The notes below the pieces were generated by a model that was not told the DNA's origin, did no database searches, and saw nothing but the letters and a program-made list of their open reading frames with translations. Positions 1 to 8,539 of a stretch of 64,000 nucleotides of DNA are shown in pieces. Position 1 is the stretch's first letter. Each line of letters begins with the position of its first letter. The translations under genes and the position numbers were made by a program. The DNA comes from Dyella subtropica (GTDB taxonomy: Bacteria > Pseudomonadota > Gammaproteobacteria > Xanthomonadales > Rhodanobacteraceae): assembly GCF_026283965.1 (NCBI RefSeq), contig NZ_JAPDPD010000012.1, forward strand, positions 62,001 to 126,000, in the 5' to 3' direction.

Positions 1-2244
1 CGGCTCGCCGAAGGTGATGCCGCCCGCATGAGCCACGATCGCGCCCGCAACGCTCAGCGAACCTTGCGAATAACCCTTGCCCGAGCCATAGCTGGCATTG
101 AGCTGCGCATACGGGCTGCGATAACCGCCATAGACCGTGCCGGAGTTGCCGGTGCTACCGCCATTGCTGGTGCCGCTGTCATGCGACGCGGTGGCGCCGT
201 AACTGAACTGGTTGTCGACACCGGCGGTGCCGCTCAGCGTGGCCTGTTCCAGCGTGCGCCCGGAGCTGTCGCGATTGATGTTCGCGCCGATCATCGGTGC
301 ATGCAGGCTGTCGCCCAGCGGCAAGGTGAAGCTGGCGAAAAACTGGTTGCTGTAACGGCCGTAGCTATCGCGCACGCGGGTGGTCGACAGGTTGTAGCTC
401 AGGCGGTGGAAGGTGTTGTTGTAGCCGAGCTGAAACTGCACGTCGGTGCCGCTGCGATTCCAGTAATCCACCGTCGAGCCAGTGGCGTAGATCGAGCCGC
501 CGCGCTCGCCCAGGCGCTGGCTCAGATTGATGTCGAAACGGCTGCGTTGCCGGTCGAGCTGGCTGGTGTAGGCGGTGAAGTTGTTGGCGTTGGCGCCCGT
601 CAGCGCCTTGCGCTGGTCCGCTGTCAGCACGTTGTTCACAGTCACGCCGTCGATGGTGGTCACCGTCGTCGGGTCCACATAGCGATAGCCGCGGGCAAGG
701 TCGCGCGCCAGCATGGCGTCGCGCAGGCTCAGGTAGCCGCTGGTGGAATAGCGGTACGTTGCAAGCGTGAACGAGGTATCGCTGCTGGGCAGAATCTTGC
801 TGTAGCTCAGGCGCACGCTCTGTCCGTTCTGCGTCGTCTGCCCGGGGATTTCCGTGCGCGCCTCCGTGATGTCCATGGCGAGCGCGCCGTAGCGCGTGTT
901 GAGCGCGCTGCCGAGCAGCACAGCGCCATAACCGGACGAAGCCACCATGCCGGCATAGCCGGTCAGCAGGTTGCTGAAACCACGCTGGATCGTGGCCTGC
1001 GCCAGCGCGGGGTGAGAGCGCAGCGAAGCATCGTGCAATTCGCCGGCCGCCACCGAGAAGCGAGTGACGCCTGGACGCAGCAGCTGCTGCACCGAGGCGT
1101 AGGGTACGGAGAACGTGCGCACGCGGCCATCGGCTTCGGTCACGCTCACATTGAGGTCGCCGCCGTAGCCGGTGGCATAGAGATCGGAGATGGTGAACGG
1201 ACCCGGCGACACCGTCGTTTCGTACAGCACGACGCCGTTCTGGCGGACAGTGACTTTGGCATTGGTTTCGGCCACGCCGCGTACTGTCGGGGCATAACCG
1301 CGCAGCGAGTCGGGCAGCATGCGGTCGTCGGTAGTTACCTGCACGCCGCGAATGCTCACGCTGTCGAACAGCTCGCCGCTGGTATAGGAATCGCCCACAG
1401 TCATCTGCGCGTGCAGCGAGGGCAGGTCGCGGCGCAGATAGGTATCGATGTTGTGCCAATGCTTGTGCGAAGGTGTGCCCGCCGCGCCGGACTGCATCAG
1501 CAAGGTGGAGTCATGGCGCAACTGCCAGCCACCCAGGTTGAGGCCCGCATTGAGGCCCAGGAACGACGAAGTCTGGCTGACGCCGTTGCTGCGGCTGCGG
1601 TAGCTGTTGAAGCTGTAGTTCAGCAGGCCGGCGTTGATGCCGCGGTCCCAGTTTTCCGGGCTGACATAGCCGCGCGCGCGTGTGCCGAGCCAGGCCTGCG
1701 GAATGCTCACGTCCAGTCGCAGGTTGGGCTGGTCGAACGTCATCGTCGCTGCCGGGATCACGCTGCCGATATCCAGACAGCCTTGCGCGTCGGCCAGCTT
1801 GGTCTGCTGCTCGGCAGAGAGTTTCTGCAGCGGCAGGCCAAGCTGGTCGAACATCGCCTTGGTCAGGCAGGGGATGGCGTTGGCATCCGGCGTGGGCGAA
1901 GCGAAGCGCACATCGGTGTGGCCTACCCAGGCGCCATTGAGAAAGATGTCCGTGCGATAGATGCCCGGCACGATGACGGCGCCGCGCTCAAAACGGGACA
2001 AGTCACCGGTGTTGCGGCCAGCACCCGAAAGCAGGCTGCGGTCGAAGCTGGCTTCCAATGCCGCTGACGCATCAGCACCTGACGGCGCGGAAGCGCCGGA
2101 CGCAGCGGCATTGGCTGCCGCTGCGAGTGCGGATGCATTCCAGCTGCCGAGCGCACCGGCAATTGCCACGCACAGCGACACCCGGCGGCAAACGGCATGG
2201 CCGTTGACGCGAGCGCGGCCATGACTGGCGCGCTCGACGTTCAC
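1..2244 (-). CDS. Fimbrial outer membrane usher, FimD/PapC family (3' end outside window)
   Basis: Outer membrane usher that receives chaperone-bound subunits and secretes the growing pilus. The reverse strand reads without a stop for 748 codons. After a basic signal peptide (RRVSLCVAIAGAL) come hallmarks of the usher N-terminal domain (LLSGAGRNTGDLSRFERG, PGIYRTDIFLNG) and of the barrel and plug (GYAPTVRGVAETNAKVTVRQNG, PGPFTISDLYATG, PYASVQQLLRPG). The start is the GTG at 2244-2242, which overlaps the chaperone TGA as GTGA, so translation is probably coupled; no in-frame ATG lies near the signal peptide. The C-terminal domains, about 100 residues or more, lie beyond base 1. The family is certain; the exact start is likely. 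Confidence 0.93.
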   Translation of the reverse strand, partial: MNVERASHGRARVNGHAVCRRVSLCVAIAGALGSWNASALAAAANAAASGASAPSGADASAALEASFDRSLLSGAGRNTGDLSRFERGAVIVPGIYRTDIFLNGAWVGHTDVRFASPTPDANAIPCLTKAMFDQLGLPLQKLSAEQQTKLADAQGCLDIGSVIPAATMTFDQPNLRLDVSIPQAWLGTRARGYVSPENWDRGINAGLLNYSFNSYRSRSNGVSQTSSFLGLNAGLNLGGWQLRHDSTLLMQSGAAGTPSHKHWHNIDTYLRRDLPSLHAQMTVGDSYTSGELFDSVSIRGVQVTTDDRMLPDSLRGYAPTVRGVAETNAKVTVRQNGVVLYETTVSPGPFTISDLYATGYGGDLNVSVTEADGRVRTFSVPYASVQQLLRPGVTRFSVAAGELHDASLRSHPALAQATIQRGFSNLLTGYAGMVASSGYGAVLLGSALNTRYGALAMDITEARTEIPGQTTQNGQSVRLSYSKILPSSDTSFTLATYRYSTSGYLSLRDAMLARDLARGYRYVDPTTVTTIDGVTVNNVLTADQRKALTGANANNFTAYTSQLDRQRSRFDINLSQRLGERGGSIYATGSTVDYWNRSGTDVQFQLGYNNTFHRLSYNLSTTRVRDSYGRYSNQFFASFTLPLGDSLHAPMIGANINRDSSGRTLEQATLSGTAGVDNQFSYGATASHDSGTSNGGSTGNSGTVYGGYRSPYAQLNASYGSGKGYSQGSLSVAGAIVAHAGGITFGEP

Positions 2245-2984
2245 GGTGCGATGGTGCTCTTGAAGGCGTTAGCGGCGCCGTAGTCGTTGATCGTAGTGAA
2301 GCTGACCGCGCTGCCAGTAGCCGGCTGCTGCGTCATGTCGTGCAGTGGCAAGCGCAGGTCGGACAGCGGTGCGACCATACCGATCTCGGCCGCTACGGTT
2401 TTGCTGCCGGCGCTCAGCGAAAGCTCGGTGATGGTGATGTGGAACGGGGTGGGGTTATGCGCCACCAGGGTGTAACCCTTGCCGTCGGGCACCGCTTTCC
2501 AGGTCAGCGCAGCCGGAGCTTTGAGCGGATCGCCTTGAAGGCCAGCGGGACGGTAGAACAGTTTCAGTCGCGAGCGCAGGGCCAGCTGCAGCAGGTTCTG
2601 GCCCTCGGCCTGCGGGCCAGTGGGCTTCGGTGGCACTTCCAGCACGTTCAGCCAGAACAGCGACTCGCGGTCGGCCGGCAACTGCTCGTGGGTATAGACG
2701 ATGCGCAGGCTCTGTTCCTTCTTCGCTTCCATACGGAATAGCGGAGGGGTGATGAGAAACGGCACATCGACGGATTCGGGGGTGGAATGCACATCGCCGC
2801 GGTCGATCCATGATTCCACCAGGACCGGACGGTCGTTGTCGTTGGTAAGACGGACGGTGACTTCGCCATCCTTTGCGGGAAAGACCACACGGGTGCCGCC
2901 GATCAGCACATTGGCCTGCGCTTGTGGAGCGCCAAGGCATAAGGCCAACAGGCCCGCGCCAAGGGCGCAGACAAACTTCCTCAT
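2241..2984 (-). CDS. Periplasmic fimbrial chaperone, PapD/FimC family
   Basis: Periplasmic chaperone that caps pilus subunits by donor-strand complementation and delivers them to the usher. The 247-residue protein has a signal peptide ending near AQA-NVLIGGTR. The first Ig-like domain carries the family's FPAKDGEVTVRLTNDNDRP and the conserved stretch FWLNVLEVPPKP followed by the F1-G1 strand region (LQLALRSRLKLFYRP). The second domain has NPTPFHITI. The ATG at 2984 follows a GAGGAA ribosome site. It sits between the subunit and the usher, the usual order for such operons, and its stop overlaps the usher start. Confidence 0.95.
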   Translation of the reverse strand: MRKFVCALGAGLLALCLGAPQAQANVLIGGTRVVFPAKDGEVTVRLTNDNDRPVLVESWIDRGDVHSTPESVDVPFLITPPLFRMEAKKEQSLRIVYTHEQLPADRESLFWLNVLEVPPKPTGPQAEGQNLLQLALRSRLKLFYRPAGLQGDPLKAPAALTWKAVPDGKGYTLVAHNPTPFHITITELSLSAGSKTVAAEIGMVAPLSDLRLPLHDMTQQPATGSAVSFTTINDYGAANAFKSTIAP

Positions 2985-3029
2985 GGGATTTCCTCGCTAT
3001 CACCAGGGTCGCTGCCGTGCCGCAGCGGT

Positions 3030-3056
3030 GCGCCGGAACCATTCCGGTTCCGGCGC
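3030..3056 (-). promoter_or_regulatory. Intercistronic hairpin between fimbrial subunit and chaperone
   Basis: A perfect 11-bp stem (3030-3040 with 3046-3056, arm GCGCCGGAACC) closes a 5-base loop in the gap between the subunit stop and the chaperone start. No U-run follows on the minus strand, so it is not a classical terminator. In other fimbrial operons such hairpins stabilise the subunit message or lower readthrough, giving excess subunit; that role here is inferred. Confidence 0.6.
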
Positions 3057-3099
3057 TGCTTGCCACTTACTACTTACGACTTGCCAAAAACTTCGGGTC

Positions 3100-3633
3100 T
3101 TACTGGTACAGCATGGTGAACTGCACGGAAGTCGTCACGTTACCGGCGCCCGCAGCAGCGGTTGCGTAGTACTGGGCGTAGTAATTGACGGTGCCGGCGC
3201 CGCTCGTCAGAGCGAACTGCGGCTGCGAGGCGGAGTTGGTGAAGAGGTTGATGGCGGTGAAGCTGGAATCCAGCAGCTGCACTTCCACGCCGGTGGCGCT
3301 GCCACCGTTATTCTTCAGATTGCCGTCGGCCAAGATCGTCGGACCCGGCTCGAAGAACGTCTGAGCCTTGGTCAGCGCGCCGCAACCGGTCAGCGCGATG
3401 CTGAAGGGGGTGCGGCCAGCCGTGGCGGCGACGGCATTCAGCGCATTGGTCGATACGGTCGGCAGCGTCACGGCGATAGAAGCCGGGCTGTTGGCACCGT
3501 TGATCTTGCAGGTGGAGCTGTTGATGGTGCCGGTGACGGTGATGGTGCCGTCAGCAGCAGAAGCCGAGTTCGGGGCCAGGGCAGCGAAGCCGAGGGCGGC
3601 GATCAGGGCGGTGGTGACAAGAGTCTTCGTCAT
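3100..3633 (-). CDS. Type 1-like fimbrial major subunit
   Basis: Secreted pilin of a chaperone-usher fimbria, 177 residues. It has a signal peptide (MTKTLVTTALIAALGFAALA...ASA), then DGTITVTGTINSSTCKING and a second cysteine in TGCGAL; the pair should form the pilin disulfide. The C-terminal strand (TSVQFTMLYQ) has the alternating, penultimate-aromatic pattern recognised by chaperones. The ATG at 3633 is chosen over an upstream in-frame ATG at 3690 because it begins the signal peptide and follows an AAGGACAAAGG-type ribosome site. First gene of the operon with chaperone and usher. No adhesin gene is visible in the window; it may lie beyond the left edge. Confidence 0.9.
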   Translation of the reverse strand: MTKTLVTTALIAALGFAALAPNSASAADGTITVTGTINSSTCKINGANSPASIAVTLPTVSTNALNAVAATAGRTPFSIALTGCGALTKAQTFFEPGPTILADGNLKNNGGSATGVEVQLLDSSFTAINLFTNSASQPQFALTSGAGTVNYYAQYYATAAAGAGNVTTSVQFTMLYQ

Positions 3634-3997
3634 ATGGGCCTTTGTCCTTCTGTGTCTTTTTATGGATGGGTTACAGCGGATGCGACGCAATCATCTGGAC
3701 GCGGGCTCGTGCTATTTCCCCCTGCGTCTTGTCGGCTCTTTGAGGATACGGACACTGCCCGTGACACCCCTCAGATCGCTTGAGGGGGTTATAAGCAGAA
3801 GTCATGCCAAGCCGAAACAAACCATGATCTCCCTCATAGCTTGTGGTGAGAACTATCTCACAGAATTATTTGACGGTTTGTTGCTCGGCGTCAAAAAACC
3901 GACGATGCCGAAATCGGGTCCAAAAGTGACTATTTTTTGCCAAGCCCTTGCAAATACTTAGGAAAATTCCCCTTGATGGGTCTTGTCGGGTTTTTGA
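3634..3997. other. Divergent intergenic region upstream of the fimbrial operon
   Basis: This A/T-richer stretch separates the fimbrial operon from the plus-strand operon. It holds a 7-bp hairpin (3767-3773 with 3781-3787, CCCCTCA/TGAGGGG) in the likely fimbrial 5' leader, and a TATAAC-like box on the minus strand (3793-3788) without a convincing -35. No gene is supported here. Confidence 0.4.
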
Positions 3998-4015
3998 TGT
4001 AAAGCACGCTTGACA
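3998..4015 (+). promoter_or_regulatory. Palindromic operator, distal copy, overlapping -35
   Basis: TGTAAAGC-AC-GCTTGACA: two 8-base arms with one mismatch around a 2-base centre. Its right arm contains TTGACA (4010-4015), a consensus -35; a weak TAGGCT box lies 18 bp downstream at 4034-4039. It is a second copy of the palindrome at 4043-4060, with centres 45 bp apart. A binding site for the XRE regulator at 4733-4951 is inferred. Confidence 0.6.
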
Positions 4016-4042
4016 AAATGGCGTGCACCTCCCTAGGCTTGA

Positions 4043-4060
4043 TGTCAAGCAAGCTTGACA
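4043..4060 (+). promoter_or_regulatory. Palindromic operator, proximal copy
   Basis: TGTCAAGC-AA-GCTTGACA is a perfect 8+2+8 palindrome just downstream of the presumed promoter and 50 bp before the chosen start of the membrane-protein gene. Its position suggests repression by autoregulation from the downstream small XRE protein. The palindrome is seen directly; the binding partner is inferred. Confidence 0.65.
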
Positions 4061-4110
4061 CGAGCCCCTCCTGGGGCGACATGGCCGGGGGAACGGGGAT
4101 GGAAAGAGTC

Positions 4111-4716
4111 ATGGAAAGTCTGACCAGGCGCATGGCCCGATGGCCGGCCTGGCAGCGCTGGGTCCTGATGCTGATAGTGCTAAGTGGGTTGTGGGGAGCG
4201 CTGATGCTGTCCGCCCGGACCACCAGTGTGACCCTGCGCTTGCTGTATCTCGCCGTAGCGGTCGCAACGATGCCCTTGATGATCCATGTGGGTCGTGCGG
4301 TGACCTGCGAGGGCCGCGACCCCATGCGCCGCGAAGATCGCCGCTACGTGCGCGAGTTCACTCTGGGCATGGTGACCTATGTGCTGACCATGATGTTCGT
4401 GTGGCCGCTGCTCAGACAGGTTGAGCCGGTCTGGCTCAAGGGCGTGATTGCATTCACGCCGGCCATTCCGGTCGCGCTGGTGATCCTGGCCATGGTGCGC
4501 TACGTGCTCGGCAGCGACGAGTTCATGCAACGGATGCATCTCCAGGCGCTCGCGGTCGCGGCCGGCGTGGTGGGCTTTGCCAGCATGGCCGTGGGGTTCC
4601 TGGTGGCCGCGGAAGTGCTTGCACTGGACGGCAGCATGCTGCTGTACGTCTACCCCGCGCTGTGCGTGGTGTATGGCGTGGCGTTTGCCTGGTCCAAGCG
4701 CCGCTATCGCGACTGA
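4111..4716 (+). CDS. Multi-pass membrane protein, partner of small XRE regulator
   Basis: Unrecognised integral membrane protein of 201 residues. Hydrophobic spans include WQRWVLMLIVLSGLWGALML, LLYLAVAVATMPLMI, FTLGMVTYVLTMMFVWPLL, VIAFTPAIPVALVILAMV, ALAVAAGVVGFASMAVGFLV and LLYVYPALCVVYGVAFAW, so about six helices. The ATG at 4111 follows GGAAAGAG; an in-frame ATG at 4099 is the alternative. The gene lies 16 bp before a small XRE regulator, an arrangement seen widely in bacteria, where the membrane protein is thought to be co-regulated with, or to modulate, the DNA-binding partner. That role is inference. Confidence 0.8.
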   Translation: MESLTRRMARWPAWQRWVLMLIVLSGLWGALMLSARTTSVTLRLLYLAVAVATMPLMIHVGRAVTCEGRDPMRREDRRYVREFTLGMVTYVLTMMFVWPLLRQVEPVWLKGVIAFTPAIPVALVILAMVRYVLGSDEFMQRMHLQALAVAAGVVGFASMAVGFLVAAEVLALDGSMLLYVYPALCVVYGVAFAWSKRRYRD

Positions 4717-4732
4717 TGGAGAGCGGCGACTG

Positions 4733-4951
4733 ATGGAGAACCGGGTCCGCGAATTACGTGGTGAGTGCAGCTGGTCGCAGGCCGACCTGGCCGAGCGGTT
4801 GGACGTGTCGCGGCAAACCGTCAATGCCATCGAAACGGGCAAATACGACCCGAGTTTGCCGCTGGCTTTCAAGATCGCACGGCTGTTCGGCCTGCCGATC
4901 GAAACGATCTTCCAGCCCGATAAAACCGCGGATAAAACCGAAACCGAGTGA
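4733..4951 (+). CDS. Small XRE-family transcriptional regulator
   Basis: A 72-residue, single-domain Cro/C1-type HTH protein (MENRVRELRGECSWSQADLA...). Residues 14-35 (SQADLAERLDVSRQTVNAIETG) form the helix-turn-helix, and LARLFGLPIETIF-like residues end the fold. There is no ligand or dimer domain beyond a short charged tail. The start ATG follows a GGAGAGCGG ribosome site and lies 16 bp after the membrane-protein stop. It probably autoregulates through the two 18-bp palindromes at 3998-4060. The hydrolase gene starts 13 bp downstream, so the regulator is likely co-transcribed with the peptidase and exporter genes. Confidence 0.9.
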   Translation: MENRVRELRGECSWSQADLAERLDVSRQTVNAIETGKYDPSLPLAFKIARLFGLPIETIFQPDKTADKTETE

Positions 4952-4964
4952 GGAAAGACGAGAC

Positions 4965-6544
4965 ATGACCATCAAGGGACGAACCGCTATGCGGATCGGG
5001 GCCGTCGTCATCGGGCTCAGCGCATTGGCGTGGAATCAGTTTCATCCGCGAGAACACACCGACGACACGTCCAAGGACACGGCGGCGCAGAGCGTGTCGG
5101 CATCAACACCAAAGACGCCAGCCAAACCTGAGACCTGGAAGCTCGGCTCGCTCACGTTGACGCCGTGCGAACTGGGTCAGCCGAACAGCGGGCTCTCCAC
5201 CGCGGCGTGGTGCGCACCGTTCGAGGTGCCGGAAAACCGCGACGATCCGCACAGCCGCAAGATCAAACTCAGGCTGGGTGTGATCCGCAGCAGCGCGCAG
5301 TTGGCCAGCCAGGACATGCTGGTGCTGCTTGCCGGCGGCCCCGGCCAGGCGGCCACAGAAACGTGGCCTGGCGTGGCGGGCGCATTGCAGCCGCTGCTGG
5401 CGCATCGCCACGTGCTGCTGCTCGACCAGCGCGGCACCGGCGGTTCGAATCCGCTGACCTGCAAACCGGCAGAGCAAAAGGCCGGCAATCATGATGACGA
5501 AGGTCCCTTCGACGCCGACAAGCTGAGCGATGAGGCCACGCATTGCCTCAAGCAACTCGAAGGCAAGGCGGACCCGCGCTACTACACCACCACCGTCGCG
5601 GTGCAGGATCTGGAAGACGTACGCCAGGCACTCGGCGCGCCGACTTTCGATCTGGTCGGCATTTCCTACGGCACACGCATGGCGCAGCAGTATCTGATGC
5701 GCCACCCCGCCGCCGTGCGCAGTGTCGTCCTCGATGGTGTCGTGCCCAACGAGTTGGTACTCGGCGAGGACTTCGCGCAGAATCTGGACGCCGCCCTCAA
5801 GGCGCAGTTCGCGCATTGCACCGCGGACCCAGCCTGCAAGCAACGCTTCGGCGATCCGTATCAGACGCTGTACCAGTTGCGCGATGCGTTGCGCGCGAAT
5901 CCGCACAAGGTGAGCTTCCGCGATCCGCAGAACTACCAGACCGTGCAGCGCATATTGAGCGAGTATTCGCTGGCCAGCGTGGTGCGCATGTTCGCCTACT
6001 CGCCGATCACCACCGCGCTGCTACCGATGTCGATCGACGCCGCCGCGCATGGTGACGTCGGCCCGCTGCTGGGCCAGGCCAAGCTGCTGTCGGGTGACCT
6101 CTCCGACACGATGAACGGCGGCATGCAGTCCTCGGTGATCTGTGGCGAGGACGCCGACCTGCTCACGCCGCGCCCGCAAGACGCCCATACCATCCTTGGC
6201 ACGCGCATGATCGACGCGCTGCAGGCGGTGTGTGCGGTGTGGCCCAAGGGCACTCGGCCGGACGATTTTCACCAGCCGATCAAGAGCGACAAGCCGGTGC
6301 TGCTGCTCTCCGGCGAATACGATCCCGTGACACCACCGCGCTACGGCGACGACATAGTCAAAGGGCTCAGCAACGGGCGTCACCTGGTGCTTAAGGGTCA
6401 GGGCCACAACGTGATCGCGGCTGGTTGTGCGCCTGATCTGGTCAAGCGCTTCGTGGAAGACACCGCGCCCGCCAAACTGGACGTGAAGTGTCTGGACCGG
6501 CTGCAAGCCACACCCCCATTCATTGATTTCAACGGAGCCGCGCC

Positions 6545-6548
<4 letters not shown>
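4965..6548 (+). CDS. Alpha/beta hydrolase, TAP/S33 peptidase-like
   Basis: Exported or membrane-anchored serine hydrolase of 527 residues resembling tripeptidyl/prolyl aminopeptidases of family S33. An N-terminal hydrophobic segment (residues 8-24) is followed by LAGGPGQ (oxyanion-hole region, 122-128) and LLLDQRGTGGSNPL. The nucleophile elbow GISYG gives Ser234; the C-terminal TAP-like part supplies Asp453 (EYDPVTPP) and His481 (GQGHN). The start at 4965 has a GAGGAAAGACG ribosome site; a longer reading frame upstream overlaps the regulator and is rejected. Its stop overlaps the ABC ATPase start (ATGA), arguing that hydrolase and exporter act together. The substrate is unknown. Confidence 0.88.
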
Positions 6549-7275
<727 letters not shown>

Positions 7276-7279
<4 letters not shown>

Positions 7280-8481
7280 ATGCCGTGACTGCCAAAGCAA
7301 AGCGCGCGAATGCGTTCCTCACTGTGTTCCTCAAGGAGGTGAAGGAAAACCTGCGTGACCGCCGCACGCTCATCAGCGCCTTCCTTACCGGCCCGCTGTT
7401 GGCGCCGATGATGTTCGTGATGATGATCAACATCAGCCTCAACCGCGAACTGGACAAAGCGGAGCAGTTGTTGAAGGTACCGGTGATCGGCGCCGAATAC
7501 GCGCCCAATCTGGTGAGTGCATTGAAGGCCGGCGGCGTGCTGCCGCAACCCGCCATCGCGAATCCCGAGCTGTCCGTGCGCAAGCAGGAGGCGGACGTGG
7601 TGCTGCGCATCGCCGAGGCTTATCCCAAGGCCTGGCGCAAAGGCGAGCCGGTGCAGGTGGAGCTGATCTTCGATTCCTCGCAGCGCGATACCCACACGGC
7701 GGTGGAGCGTGTCACCAAGCTCGTGGAAGGCTATGCGCGCCAGCAGGGGGCGATGCGCCTGGTGGCGCGCGGGCTTTCGCCCGGCACGGCGTGGCCCATC
7801 GGTGTGGCCCAGCGCGATCAGGCCACCGCGCAATCGCGGGCCGTGCTGATGTTCAGCATGTTGCCGTACTTCTTCGTGTTGACCATCTTTCTTGGCGGCA
7901 TGTATCTGGCGATCGACCTCACCGCCGGTGAACGCGAGCGGCAATCGCTGGAGCCGCTGTTCGCCAACCCGGTGCCGCGCTGGAAGATCCTGGCCGGCAA
8001 GCTGGCGGCCATTTGCACCTTCTCCGCGGCGAGCCTGTTGATCAGCCTCGCCGCGTTCGGTGTGGTTGGCCGTTTCATTCCCACCGAAAAGCTGGGCATG
8101 GAGGTGAACCTCGGCCTGCACTTTGCGACTCACGTCTTGCTGCTGATGCTGCCGTTGATCGCCTTGCTTGCCGCTTTGCAGTCGATGGTGGCGGCGTTCG
8201 CCAAGAGCTACCGCGAGGCGCAGACCTACCTGTCGCTGCTGATGTTCGTGCCGATCGTGCCCAGCGCCATCCTGATGATGCTGCCGATCAAGCCGCAGGA
8301 CTGGATGTATGCCGTGCCGCTGCTCGGTCAGCACCTGGGCATCATGGAGTTGTTGCGCGGTGATGGCCTGCACTTGTACCAGCTCGGGCTGTGCCTGGCG
8401 GGCAGCCTCGTCACGGCCTTGCTCGCCGTGCTGGTGACGGCGCAGCTGTACCGCTCCGAGCGGTTGGCGATTTCGGCCTGA
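7276..8481 (+). CDS. ABC-2 type permease, NatB-like
   Basis: Membrane subunit of the exporter, 401 residues. It has the NatB layout: an N-terminal helix (LISAFLTGPLLAPMMFVMMI), a large extracytoplasmic domain (about residues 45-190, with SSQRDTHTAVERV), then a C-terminal bundle of about five helices including YFFVLTIFLGGMYLAIDLTAGERERQ, the signature ABC-2 segment with the conserved GERE. Translation is coupled to the ATPase through ATGA. The plus-strand operon continues 58 bp later with a lipoprotein peptidase, which may or may not share the transcript. Confidence 0.93.
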
Positions 8482-8539
8482 CGGCCGGCAAACCCATACC
8501 CGGGATAACATGGGGTTTTCCATCTGCGAGGAAGACCCC

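Noticed and set aside
28-2067. 679-codon plus-strand open frame
   Set aside because: It is antisense to the usher gene; its composition (Ala, Arg, His, Gln, Val-rich, no domains) is the usual shadow of GC-rich coding on the other strand.
4758-4964. N-terminal extension of the hydrolase by 69 codons
   Set aside because: It overlaps the XRE regulator out of frame; the ATG at 4965 has a ribosome site and begins a membrane signal.
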